Shown: positions 7,734 to 15,458 of the stretch, piece after piece
Numbering within the stretch: the first letter of the stretch is position 1
Layout of the letters: each line of letters starts with the position of its first letter
The notes under the pieces: model-generated
Told to the model about the DNA's origin: nothing
The model's database searches: none
What the model saw: only the letters and a program-made list of their open reading frames with translations
Origin: Thermoplasmatales archaeon ex4484_6
Lineage (GTDB): Archaea > Thermoplasmatota > Penumbrarchaeia > Penumbrarchaeales > Penumbrarchaeaceae
Direction: 5' to 3'
DNA: 27,722 nt
Assembly (NCBI GenBank): GCA_002254385.1
Contig: NJDO01000004.1
Span: forward strand, 1 to 27,722
Translations under genes and position numbers: made by a program

Positions 7734-10700
7734 TTGTCCACAAGAGGATTCGCAGCAGTTCTGGTTTCTTCCCTGTTCATCTTGACCGTGATCTCACCAT
7801 TCGTTTTCGAGGGCAACGGTGGAGATGCCAGGGCATGGACGGATGGCAACAGGGATAGTCCGGTGAGACCCAATTACGGTATAAGGGACATGATTGCTCA
7901 CAAGGCCCTCATGCTCCTGAACGATTCCGATCCGCAGAAAGCATCATTCCTGATGTACTGGTTCAAGGAGGATGGTCCCGACGACGATCCGGAATCCTAC
8001 GATCCCGATCATCTGTATCCGCTTTCGGATGACAATTTCCTCGCGTGGACCGACGACGGTCCCGAGGGCGTGACAGTGGATTACTTCATAAACAATCCGG
8101 AACCGGGACAGGATCCCCAGACAGATGCCGTGCAGTATGCGCAGCTCCTCGCCAATCGCACCCTCGCGAATCTGACCAGATGGTTTCTTGCCGGAGGAGG
8201 CTCTGATGATAGAGAGGAGATAACCTACATGCACGCTGCGGCATACAATGCCGGCAAGCTCGCAAAATATGTGGGTGACATGTCACAGTACGGTCACACC
8301 GATTATTCCAAATGGGACCAGCTGAGCGTCGTACCCGGATATCACCCTTCCGAGGTAAAGTATCCTTACAGGGAGTACTACGAGGCCAGGGTTTGGAACG
8401 ATGAGAACATGGAAACATTGTTCGAGGAGTTCTGGAACAACAGGACGTTCTCGCCCCCCGGCGGGTTCCATGCAGACACGGTCCATCTTCACACATCCGA
8501 CCTTGCCAAGTGGGTGAACGGCAGGGGCCAGCCTCCCGTGCAGATCCAGGATTACGATAACGAGACGATCACGGTAGGCTTCAATTACAACAGGATGCTC
8601 TCGGCCTTCATGTACTGCTGGGATACGGGACTGGAATACAACGGTGTGAGGGGATTCAATGCGACCCTCTGGGAGCTCACACTCGAGAATCTGGTTGCTT
8701 CCGCGGAGACACTCGTTTCCATTTACGAGGCCCTGTACGATGAAGCATGGCAGGAGTTCCTGCTGAGGTCTCCCGAATTGAGAATGGTGAACTGGTCGGT
8801 CCACCCGGATCCCGTGATCGCGGGTGACCTTGTTACGGTGAACGCCACAATCCGAAATGATGGTCGGATGGTGGCGGAGAACTTCAAGATGCTCATCAAC
8901 GGTCCGGGCGGCTTTACCGACTGGAAAGGTCTGACTCTCGAACCGGGGGAGGAGAAGAACGTTTCCTTCTACCCCTTCCAGGTGAACGGGGATCCGGTCA
9001 GCTTCACCGTGACCATAGATTACGAGGATGCAGTGGCCGAGTCGGACGAGACGAATAATATCTTCAACGGCACGATCACCCCCATACCGGAAGTGCATAC
9101 TTCCCGACTCGAGCTTCTATCCCCGTTCCCGTCAATCCGCAGGGATACCCAGAAGACCGTGAGTATCGGTATCAGGAATACGGGCAACAGGATGGATTCC
9201 TTCCATCTCGGGTCGGGATCCGCCACATCCGGATTGACGGTAACACTTCCTGAAGGATCATATCTTATCAAGCCGGGGACTCTCCGCCCCATCCCCGTTC
9301 TCATTGCAACAACCAATGAGACACCTCTCGGTAATGCCGAGATAGAGCTGAATGCCGTGGGGGGGAATTCCACCGCATCCTTCATGCTCGAATTCACGAT
9401 ACTGGAAAGGACCCACGATCCGGTGCCCGTTATAACAGGGTTCAGTTGGGGGAGGGCAAACGAGAACATCACTCTTTCCGCTCTGGACTCCTACGATGTG
9501 GATGGCGACTCCCTTTCGTTCAGATGGGTGATCCCTCTCTATGCCAACACGACGGCTCCTGTTATAACCGTCAATTACACGAAGGTGGGGACATACGAGA
9601 TCCGTCTCACCGTATTCGACGGTAATGCTACCGCGACCTTGCTGTGGCCCTTGAGGATATACCCGAATGTTCCCGATAACATATCCGCGGAAGTCGCACA
9701 GAGGGGCATATCCGGAATAACGGTCTCGTTCAAACCGTGGAATGCGGGCGGTCTCATCGCCTACTGGGTGGAGGCAGCGGCGCTCCCCGATCAGGGTGAA
9801 AGGTCCGGAAGGGGCCCCTATCTTGTAAGGATAGGACCGGGTAACTCATCCGCAAGGGTGGGCAGATTCCTCCCGGGAACCGATGTCGAGATAAAGATCA
9901 CGGTGGAAGCGGAAAGGTTCGGGAACGTGACCACCGATATACTCACAACCTCGACAACGAGCATTTCTGCCTTCGAGGAGAATCTGAAGCTCGACGTGGA
10001 GGACTGGTATCTCTATATCAAGTACAAACCGTGGATGGAGCCCGAGGGACGGAGGGATCCGGACCTTGTCGTGGAGAGGTTCTACAAAGGGGAATACATA
10101 CCCATGGACACACCCCTCGAGATCATTCAGAAGACATCGTTCAAGGATACCCTGAGATACCCCCTGGGTTCCAACTGGGGAAAGTACAGGGCATCCCTTA
10201 CTTACTACTGGGCTGAGGAATCGATCTCCCCCTTCTCACTTTACGTCGAGATCGAGAGGGAGAACAGGGCCCCTGTTCTCAACATGTCAGGAACGGACCG
10301 TGAATTCATGCTCAACATCAACGGCACCTGCAAGGTATGGTTCGTTCTCGGGGTGGACGACCCGGAAGACACAATGGAGATAACGATCGAATGGGGCGAT
10401 GGATATGTGGAGAACATGACCTTGCACGTTCCCTCTTCCAGGATGGAATTCCAGTCCCTATTCCACAACTACACCGACATTGGAGATTACACGGTATCGG
10501 TCAAGGTGGAGGACTGGAGTGGCGAGGTCAGCAGTTACAACACCACCATAACCATCTCCGAATACAGGGAAACCTCAGCGGGAAAGTCCGAGGAACGTTC
10601 CGTATGGACATTGGTGGGCCTCATCGCTCTCGGTATCCTGATAGTGATAGTGCTCGTTATTTTCGGTTACATAGGGTACAAATTCTCCAAGAAGGATACC

Positions 10701-10904
10701 GAGGTCGAGTTCAAGATGAAGGATTTCAAATCGGAGATAGAAAAGCAGAAGGCGGGTACCGGAACGGATTTCGACAAGAGAAGGGTGATGCAGATTCCAA
10801 AGGAATCCATTCTCATTCGACCCGAGACAGTCAAAGAGGAGGGAGGTTCGGATGAGGAACTGCCCATGATCTCCGGAAAGGTATCCTTCGATGATGAGGA
10901 GTGA
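7734..10904 (+). CDS. Secreted zinc-phospholipase-C-like protein with CARDB, PKD and C-terminal anchor
   Basis: This 1056-residue protein starts at TTG after a good ribosome binding site (gggggtg, 7723-7729). A signal peptide spans about 1-25. Residues 45-345 resemble the zinc-dependent phospholipase C / S1-P1 nuclease fold. His56, His167, the segment KYVGDMSQYGH (178-188, with Asp182 and His188 spaced as in the family HYxGDxxQPxH motif), His204 and Glu207 are visible. The His that normally precedes YxGD is Lys178, so activity is uncertain. Next come a CARDB domain (about 348-450), a NEW3-like domain (455-555, with RNTGNRMDSF), a PKD domain (560-645), a fibronectin-III-like domain (about 648-745) and a second PKD-like domain (about 843-945, EWGDGY). 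A membrane helix (about 958-982) and a charged cytoplasmic tail end the protein. It is probably surface-anchored; the substrate is unknown. Confidence 0.75.
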   Translation: MSTRGFAAVLVSSLFILTVISPFVFEGNGGDARAWTDGNRDSPVRPNYGIRDMIAHKALMLLNDSDPQKASFLMYWFKEDGPDDDPESYDPDHLYPLSDDNFLAWTDDGPEGVTVDYFINNPEPGQDPQTDAVQYAQLLANRTLANLTRWFLAGGGSDDREEITYMHAAAYNAGKLAKYVGDMSQYGHTDYSKWDQLSVVPGYHPSEVKYPYREYYEARVWNDENMETLFEEFWNNRTFSPPGGFHADTVHLHTSDLAKWVNGRGQPPVQIQDYDNETITVGFNYNRMLSAFMYCWDTGLEYNGVRGFNATLWELTLENLVASAETLVSIYEALYDEAWQEFLLRSPELRMVNWSVHPDPVIAGDLVTVNATIRNDGRMVAENFKMLINGPGGFTDWKGLTLEPGEEKNVSFYPFQVNGDPVSFTVTIDYEDAVAESDETNNIFNGTITPIPEVHTSRLELLSPFPSIRRDTQKTVSIGIRNTGNRMDSFHLGSGSATSGLTVTLPEGSYLIKPGTLRPIPVLIATTNETPLGNAEIELNAVGGNSTASFMLEFTILERTHDPVPVITGFSWGRANENITLSALDSYDVDGDSLSFRWVIPLYANTTAPVITVNYTKVGTYEIRLTVFDGNATATLLWPLRIYPNVPDNISAEVAQRGISGITVSFKPWNAGGLIAYWVEAAALPDQGERSGRGPYLVRIGPGNSSARVGRFLPGTDVEIKITVEAERFGNVTTDILTTSTTSISAFEENLKLDVEDWYLYIKYKPWMEPEGRRDPDLVVERFYKGEYIPMDTPLEIIQKTSFKDTLRYPLGSNWGKYRASLTYYWAEESISPFSLYVEIERENRAPVLNMSGTDREFMLNINGTCKVWFVLGVDDPEDTMEITIEWGDGYVENMTLHVPSSRMEFQSLFHNYTDIGDYTVSVKVEDWSGEVSSYNTTITISEYRETSAGKSEERSVWTLVGLIALGILIVIVLVIFGYIGYKFSKKDTEVEFKMKDFKSEIEKQKAGTGTDFDKRRVMQIPKESILIRPETVKEEGGSDEELPMISGKVSFDDEE

Positions 10905-10919
10905 ACGGGAGTCGGGTCT

Positions 10920-11180
10920 TCAGACCCTTTCGGGCGGGAAGATTGTGATGAGAAGCTCACATTTGTGGCATCTTGCAATCGCAATGCCCAGCGGTTTCTT
11001 GAACGGACCGGTAAGCGGTTTCTCGAGATCCGTGAATCTGTTGCCGTTCAGTGTCCCGGCCCATTGAATGGGTTCCTTCGAGACCAGGAAACCGTATTCT
11101 ATCTCTCCGCCGCAGGCCGGACACTTCGGGATGTTCGCTCTTACCCCTTCCATCCAAGCATTTGTCATGAAGGTAGACAT
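10920..11180 (-). CDS. Small zinc-ribbon protein (DUF6487-like)
   Basis: The 86-residue protein has two CxxC knuckles, Cys20-Cys23 (KCPACGG) and Cys71-Cys74 (RCHKC), separated by about 47 residues and suited to bind one zinc ion. The middle segment (GFLVSKEPIQWAG) and the C-terminal CHKCELLITI fit small DUF6487-type zinc ribbons of unknown function; I am only moderately sure of that family. The frame is open back to 11294, but ATG 11180 has gggg seven bases upstream and a TATA-like aatttaataa (11212-11224) at the right distance. A second TATA (11192-11200) would instead make a leaderless message from ATG 11168. Its stop lies 15 bases from the convergent 10904 gene. Confidence 0.7.
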   Translation of the reverse strand: MSTFMTNAWMEGVRANIPKCPACGGEIEYGFLVSKEPIQWAGTLNGNRFTDLEKPLTGPFKKPLGIAIARCHKCELLITIFPPERV

Positions 11181-11316
11181 TTCATTCCCCCAAATATATT
11201 GCGGTGGATGTTTTATTAAATTATCTGAAAGATTTTCCATTTCCGCCACTAAGCTTCCAGATGCAGCCTGCGCAATCCTATTATCCGACCCCACATATCA
11301 CCCTCCGAGCTGTGAA

Positions 11317-12381
11317 ATGATGGAGATGAAGGAGATAATGGAAGGGGAAAGGATCCTGATAGAGCATCATCTGGAAGACTTCTTCCGCCAGGAGATGGAG
11401 AGGTCATCGGATGAACCGCTCATGGTGGAGCTCCTTGAAGCCCTGAGGGAATACACCCTTCGCGGGGGTAAGAGGATAAGATCCATACTCGCCATCATGG
11501 GCTACAAGGCAGTAAGGGGGGATGACCTGGACCGTGCAAGAAAGGCATCCATCTCCCTGGAGCTCATTCAATCGATGCTCCTCATACATGACGACATCAT
11601 GGACCGTTCCGATGAGAGGCGGGGAGGCCCCTCCTTTCACAGGATCTTCCAGGGATTGCACGAGCGGAGGGGATATCTGGGCTCTGCCGAGAGATTCGGC
11701 TACAACATGGCCGTAATCGGTGGGGACCTGGCCGAATCCCTTGGGGAGAAAGTGCTGGCCGCATCGGGATTTCCTCCGGAGAGGGTGGTGGAGGCAGTCC
11801 GCGTTCAGTCCGATATGATAAGGGACACCGGTTTCGGTCAGGTCTTCGACATACACAGCGAGGTGCGCCCCTCATGGTCGGAGGATATGGTGGAGAAGGT
11901 CCAGAAGTACAAGACAGCAAGGTACACCCTCGAAGGCCCCCTCCATATAGGTGCTGTGCTTCATGGTGCGGAGGAGGGTCAGCTGAGGGCCCTTTCCGGT
12001 TATGCCATACCGGTGGGTATAGCGTTTCAGATCGTTGATGACATCCTCGGTTTCTTCGGGGACCCCAAAAGGGGGGGGAAGGAGGACCTGGCCGACATCA
12101 AGGAGGGAAAGAGAACCCTGCTGATCACCAAGGCAATGGAGCTTGCGGGTGGGGAGGACAGGCGGCTGCTGATGGAGACCCTGGGGAGTGATCATATCAC
12201 CGTGGAAGAGGCCGAAAGGGTGAGAGGCATCATCCGCGATTGCGGAAGCGAGAGGTATTCACGGATGAGGGCCTCCGAGCTTACCGTCAAGGGCATTACG
12301 GCGCTTGAGGGGGCGGACCTTGAAGATGATGTCGTGGAATTCCTGAAAGACCTTGCCGGATATCTGCTTGACAGAGCATAG
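11317..12381 (+). CDS. Short-chain isoprenyl diphosphate synthase (GGPP/FPP synthase type)
   Basis: This polyprenyl synthetase (354 residues) condenses isopentenyl diphosphate with allylic diphosphates, providing precursors for archaeal ether lipids. Visible motifs are the IPP-binding GGKRIRS (50-56), the first Asp-rich motif HDDIMD (91-96) with the following R-R-G-G-P, and KTARYTLEGPL (199-209). The second Asp-rich motif is DDILGFFGD (241-249), followed by GKEDLADIKEGKRTLL. All catalytic Asp, Lys and Arg are present. Chain length cannot be fixed from sequence alone, but GGPP is the usual archaeal product. The start is uncertain: ATG at 11317, 11320, 11326 and 11338 are all in frame and no ribosome binding site is clearly best. 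It converges with the flavodoxin-like gene. Confidence 0.9.
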   Translation: MMEMKEIMEGERILIEHHLEDFFRQEMERSSDEPLMVELLEALREYTLRGGKRIRSILAIMGYKAVRGDDLDRARKASISLELIQSMLLIHDDIMDRSDERRGGPSFHRIFQGLHERRGYLGSAERFGYNMAVIGGDLAESLGEKVLAASGFPPERVVEAVRVQSDMIRDTGFGQVFDIHSEVRPSWSEDMVEKVQKYKTARYTLEGPLHIGAVLHGAEEGQLRALSGYAIPVGIAFQIVDDILGFFGDPKRGGKEDLADIKEGKRTLLITKAMELAGGEDRRLLMETLGSDHITVEEAERVRGIIRDCGSERYSRMRASELTVKGITALEGADLEDDVVEFLKDLAGYLLDRA

Positions 12382-12452
12382 AGCCGTCCGGCAGACCTCC
12401 TTACCGTTTCCGCCTTCGATATCGGGTGAAGGGAATGATCAACCGGTAGAAT

Positions 12453-12962
12453 TCATTTCCCTTTCGAGCTCAATACAGAATCCACGAATTCCGAGATCTT
12501 CTCTTCCCATCCCGGCCGCAGTTCGCCCTTTTCCTTCTCCGATACAAGGACCTTGATGGTCGGTGCCGTTCTTTTCCAACCCTGCCTCTCCATGATCAGC
12601 GATATCCGGTCCCGCTGTATCTTTTCCGTGCCTCCGGTCTGAAGGACCGCGAAAGCCCTCCCGCCTCCCCTTGCCGCTATGGCCTTTGCAGCTCTTCTGA
12701 CCTTCATACGGGAAAAGCTCATGTAGACCGGAGTGGAGATGATGAGAATATCGGGCAGGGTATATGTCTTCGGATCCGTTTCGCTCACGCTCGTGACCTT
12801 TACATCATGCCCTAATGAGCTGAATTTCTCTTTCAGATAGGAGCAGCATTTGAGACCTGCACCCCATCTTGAACCGTGAATTATACCTATTTCCAGACGA
12901 TCACCCAAATGGGAACCTTCACGGTTATGATAAGTTTTTCCCAGCCATTTGCTGGATGGCAC
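12453..12962 (-). CDS. Flavodoxin-like protein
   Basis: The product is about 147-169 residues with a flavodoxin fold. The first strand and FMN-phosphate-type loop are IGIIHGSRWGAGLK. A second conserved block is PDILIISTPVYMSFSR, and a third is AFAVLQTGGTEKIQ, matching the flavodoxin/flavodoxin-like oxidoreductase pattern. It should bind FMN and transfer electrons; partners are unknown. The start is unclear. The frame opens at GTG 12962, but the first 22 codons do not belong to the fold. A perfect ggtgatc site (12899-12905, minus strand) lies just before the fold's first strand, where only a CTG (12896) is in phase. TTG 12908 is another option if the mRNA is leaderless. Confidence 0.75.
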   Translation of the reverse strand: MPSSKWLGKTYHNREGSHLGDRLEIGIIHGSRWGAGLKCCSYLKEKFSSLGHDVKVTSVSETDPKTYTLPDILIISTPVYMSFSRMKVRRAAKAIAARGGGRAFAVLQTGGTEKIQRDRISLIMERQGWKRTAPTIKVLVSEKEKGELRPGWEEKISEFVDSVLSSKGK

Positions 12963-13073
12963 ATAACGGGATTCTCAAGAATATTCGTGTAAAGTCAACG
13001 ATATTTTTCGGTTCACCTAACGATATTATCATCACCAACTATGCTTAAATAATAATACAAATTTTGTTATATT

Positions 13074-13086
13074 ACCTTTATATACT
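13074..13086 (+). promoter_or_regulatory. TATA box of a short transcript
   Basis: The element acctttatatactc is centred near 13080 and predicts a start site at about 13105. That falls on or next to the ATG at 13103 and just before the first stem of the folded region. No other plus-strand gene begins nearby, so the promoter most likely serves only the short transcript. Confidence 0.45.
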
Positions 13087-13102
13087 CATGAGAACTATGG
13101 AG

Positions 13103-13207
13103 ATGTGCGGAGTGAAGAATCCGTTTTTGAAGAAGAACCACACACTCTCAATCCCCTATTTCAAACCCCACTCCGTACTGAAAGGGGAATTCCTCGTGCG
13201 CGAGTGA
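13103..13207 (+). CDS. Possible 34-residue small protein, leaderless
   Basis: The frame begins MCGVKNPFLKKNHTLSIPYF and ends in GEFLVRE at TGA 13205-13207. Three points favour coding: the TATA box at 13074-13086 places the start at the ATG, about 70% of third codon positions are G or C as in neighbouring genes, and a terminator hairpin begins at the stop codon. Against it, the same bases form nested stems, and no family is recognised. In-frame ATGs at 13088 and 13097 would need an earlier transcript start. It competes with the non-coding RNA reading below. Confidence 0.3.
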   Translation: MCGVKNPFLKKNHTLSIPYFKPHSVLKGEFLVRE

Positions 13208-13229
13208 AAGATCCCCTTTCACTCTTTTC
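13202..13229 (+). terminator. Hairpin terminator of the short transcript
   Basis: The perfect 9-bp stem gagtgaaag / ctttcactc (13202-13210 with 13216-13224) has a five-base loop and is followed directly by tttt. Its left arm overlaps the TGA of the 34-codon frame. Confidence 0.6.
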
Positions 13230-13241
13230 ATCATGTAGGAA

Positions 13242-13282
13242 ATTCAAACTAACCGGTCGATTGCATACCCATGAGTTTGAAT
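13242..13282. repeat. 9-bp inverted repeat downstream of the TPR-JAMM operon
   Basis: Bases 13242-13250 (attcaaact) and 13274-13282 (agtttgaat) are exact reverse complements with a 23-base spacer. The spacer length and the tttgaa core recall the 44-88 repeat. It may fold at the 3' end of the minus-strand operon mRNA. No oligo-T follows on that strand, so a terminator role is only possible. Confidence 0.4.
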
Positions 13283-13356
13283 GGTTTGAACCGTCAATAA
13301 ACAGGGACGGGTCCATGTTCGTCCGGATGAAGCCTGCGTCGTGCGGTATTCCCTCT

Positions 13357-14976
13357 CTAATTCTTGATCTCCAGTTTTACCCTGTTCCCCATCCTGTCGT
13401 AGGCGGCCATGGAATCGTCCTCGAAGGGATATGCAATGATGATGTTGATCCCCGGGAACCTCCCGAAGAGGGAGAGGTCCGCCCGGGAGGGCCTTGCCGA
13501 ACCTGAAGGATGGGAATGGACGACCCCCTCGCCCGGCACGGATCTCTGGGTGAACCTGGAGAATATGGAGAACATGAAAGATGACCTGTTGGATGCCCCC
13601 TCCATTATGGGTTCTATGTGTGTGATGTGCCGTATCCCCCTGAGCATTGCACCGAATTCGTTGGGATACGCCTCCCTTGCCCTAATCTTGATCTCCTCGA
13701 CGGCATCCCTCGATATTGTGTATATTATCTCATCGGCGAAGAGCTCCCTTGTCCCCCGCTCCTCCCTCAACCACGGCGCATGGTCAACAGCCTCCTTCAG
13801 GATGGAGAAGGTCTCGGGAAACTGTTTTACCGGGTAATTGGTGATTATGTCCATCAGAAGCTTCTTCACCTTCTTTCTCCTGTCCGCCAGCACCAGCCCG
13901 TAGAGGAGGACCGACAGGGCCCTGGGCGGCATCTCCCTTTCGTGAGAATTCTTCAATGTCCCGTAAGCCTCCTCGGCAAGTTCGATTGTCCTTTCCGGGT
14001 ACCCGGACCTGGCACACCACAGAGCTGCCAGCAGTTTTGTCTTGGCGGCCTCCATCCTGTCTCCCGCCTCCGCCAGGAGGCCCGCAGAATGGACCAGTCT
14101 ATCAATGCCTTCCTCCTTCCCCTCAAGGCATTCCCTGCTGCCGAGTAGAGCCCCCGCCCCGGCGATACCCCGGATATTATCGAGGGACCGGGCTATCTTC
14201 TCCGCCTCCTTCAGCAGCGATCCCGCTTCATCACCATCTTCAACGAAGGTGCCCCCGATCATGCACGATTCCATTATAAGAACGGGGAAGTTCAGCCTCC
14301 TTGCTATCTCCATGCAGCGGTCCAGCTCCCTGAATCCCCTCTCGAACTCGCCGGACGAAAGGAGGAAATCGGAAAGTTCCAGCAAGCATCTTGCCTGGTG
14401 ATATTCCCCCTGTTCGCCATCGATCTGTCCCGCAAGGGCGACGCTTTTCTCGAAACCCTCGAGGGCCCCTCTGAGATGCAGGGTGACGAGCTTTTCCGAT
14501 TCCATGTACCCTGCCCTGTCGTGGAGAAGCATTGCTTGGAGCAGGGAGATATCCATCTCCACCAGGGGTCTTTTCTTCCCCCTCGACGTTCTGAACCTTG
14601 CAACGGCGCTCTGCAGGTCCCCCCGCGAAAGACCCAGCTCGGAGATTATGGGTCCGAGGTCAAGGGGAATTGCCTTCTTCAATGCTATCTGTCCGGCCCT
14701 GGAAACCGCAAGGTCTTTCAAATTATGATCCCTTCCCGCCTTCCTGGTCAGGTGTTCAAGGGGTTCCATTGCCTTCCTGTATTCCCCCAGACCGTAAAGG
14801 GCCTCCGAGGCAGCCAGAAGGTGCAGTGAACCCACCTCCCCGGATTCTCTCCTTACGAACCTTGATAGAAACCCTCTCCTGCGGACGAGGAAAGGTGAGG
14901 CAAGGGAGAGCATATGGTCTCTGTCACCTTTCCTTACCCGCATGCACTCTCTATCCATTTCCATAGGTCCCGTCAT
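13357..14976 (-). CDS. TPR-like repeat protein fused to a JAMM (Mov34/MPN) metalloprotease
   Basis: This 539-residue fusion has residues of about 50-400 in helical TPR-like repeats (for example LYGLGEYRKAMEPLEHL, LLSSGEFERGFRELDRCMEI and SGYPERTIELAEEAYGTLK). Residues 420-539 are a JAMM/MPN+ zinc isopeptidase. Its motif is complete: Glu440 in PNEFGAMLRG, and HSHPSGSARPSRAD with His487, His489, Ser497 and Asp500 at the canonical H-x-H-x7-S-x2-D spacing. JAMM enzymes remove ubiquitin or archaeal SAMP modifiers from lysine. Archaeal examples are usually single-domain proteins of about 130 residues, so the helical fusion, probably a substrate or partner platform, is unusual. Its ATG overlaps the upstream stop (ATGA), and it is the last gene of a chain containing Cdc48. 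No signal peptide, so it is cytoplasmic. Confidence 0.85.
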   Translation of the reverse strand: MTGPMEMDRECMRVRKGDRDHMLSLASPFLVRRRGFLSRFVRRESGEVGSLHLLAASEALYGLGEYRKAMEPLEHLTRKAGRDHNLKDLAVSRAGQIALKKAIPLDLGPIISELGLSRGDLQSAVARFRTSRGKKRPLVEMDISLLQAMLLHDRAGYMESEKLVTLHLRGALEGFEKSVALAGQIDGEQGEYHQARCLLELSDFLLSSGEFERGFRELDRCMEIARRLNFPVLIMESCMIGGTFVEDGDEAGSLLKEAEKIARSLDNIRGIAGAGALLGSRECLEGKEEGIDRLVHSAGLLAEAGDRMEAAKTKLLAALWCARSGYPERTIELAEEAYGTLKNSHEREMPPRALSVLLYGLVLADRRKKVKKLLMDIITNYPVKQFPETFSILKEAVDHAPWLREERGTRELFADEIIYTISRDAVEEIKIRAREAYPNEFGAMLRGIRHITHIEPIMEGASNRSSFMFSIFSRFTQRSVPGEGVVHSHPSGSARPSRADLSLFGRFPGINIIIAYPFEDDSMAAYDRMGNRVKLEIKN

Positions 14977-15458
14977 GCGACCCTCGACCCCTCCTGAAAG
15001 AGTATGGAATTCTCAATCTCGGGATAGAAAGCGGACATATCCGCCCCCCTCTCAATGCCCACGAATACGGCGGCACAGGGAAATATCATGTTAAGCTCGG
15101 TTACCTTCTTGTTGATGGACCTCACGGTCTCCTTTCTGTCCAGACCGGTGGTCATTATGGTATCTATCAATCTCTCGAACAGAGGTCTCACCATCTTCTC
15201 CAGGTCCAGGTCCCGGGGGGGTGTATAATCTATATCGAGCTTCACGGAGGAGATATCGAATGCGGGTACTATCATCCCGTCCTTTTCCGTTCTCACAAGA
15301 CCGGAGGAGATGGCGGATTCCACCACCCTGTCCGCTTTCTCGGGCGAGAACCAGCGGAGGTTGTAAACGAGCAGGTTCCTCATCTCCACCCTGGAGAGTG
15401 AGGAGCCCTTCCCCATCCTGAATATGGATGCCAGGATATTCTTCAATTCATCGCTCAT
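14973..15458 (-). CDS. DUF2240-like archaeal protein, probable winged helix
   Basis: The 161-residue protein is mostly helical. Its N-terminal part (about 5-65) reads like a winged-helix module: helices around LSRVEMRNLLVYNLRWFSPE, then VVESAISSGLVRTEKDGMIV, where the GLV plus short hairpin is typical of a wing. The C-terminal half (SVKLDIDYTPP onward) is helical with no catalytic motif. The pattern fits the archaeal DUF2240 family, named from memory, function unknown. It is translationally coupled on both sides by 4-bp ATGA overlaps, to the HisA-like gene upstream and the TPR-JAMM gene downstream. The three products are therefore likely made in fixed ratio and may work together. A regulator or adaptor role is inference. 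Confidence 0.65.
   Translation of the reverse strand: MSDELKNILASIFRMGKGSSLSRVEMRNLLVYNLRWFSPEKADRVVESAISSGLVRTEKDGMIVPAFDISSVKLDIDYTPPRDLDLEKMVRPLFERLIDTIMTTGLDRKETVRSINKKVTELNMIFPCAAVFVGIERGADMSAFYPEIENSILFQEGSRVA

Larger units (their letters stand above)
13103..13229 (+). ncRNA. Candidate structured small RNA
   Basis: Nested perfect stems occur at 13108-13114/13169-13175 (cggagtg/cactccg) and 13126-13131/13160-13165 (tttgaa/ttcaaa). They are followed by a terminator hairpin at 13202-13224 and T4. A competing 10-bp stem, 13179-13188/13212-13221, uses the same 3' bases as the terminator. With the upstream TATA box this fits a small RNA of about 125 bases. I recognise no known RNA class, and a small protein is the alternative. 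Confidence 0.3.
12963..13356. other. Intergenic region with promoter, folded short transcript, terminator and inverted repeat
   Basis: This 394-base stretch, AT-rich in its left half, has no conventional gene. From left to right it holds TATA-like elements for the minus-strand flavodoxin gene (about 13002-13012), a TATA box at 13074-13086 and a short folded transcript with a 34-codon frame (13103-13229). A 9-bp inverted repeat follows at 13242-13282, then the 3' flank of the minus-strand TPR-JAMM operon. The long frame 13105-13506 lacks coding character and runs antisense into the JAMM gene. Confidence 0.5.

Noticed and set aside
13228..13234. Minus-strand ATGATGA resembling a C box of a C/D guide RNA
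   Set aside because: No D box (CTGA) at a suitable distance and no terminal stem.
13275..13292. Repeated gtttgaa words that recall CRISPR repeat ends
   Set aside because: Only two copies, no regular spacers and no cas genes nearby.
13105..13506. 133-codon plus-strand frame
   Set aside because: It runs through the terminator hairpin and antisense into the JAMM coding region, with no domain; the other frame at 13103 fits the promoter and terminator better.
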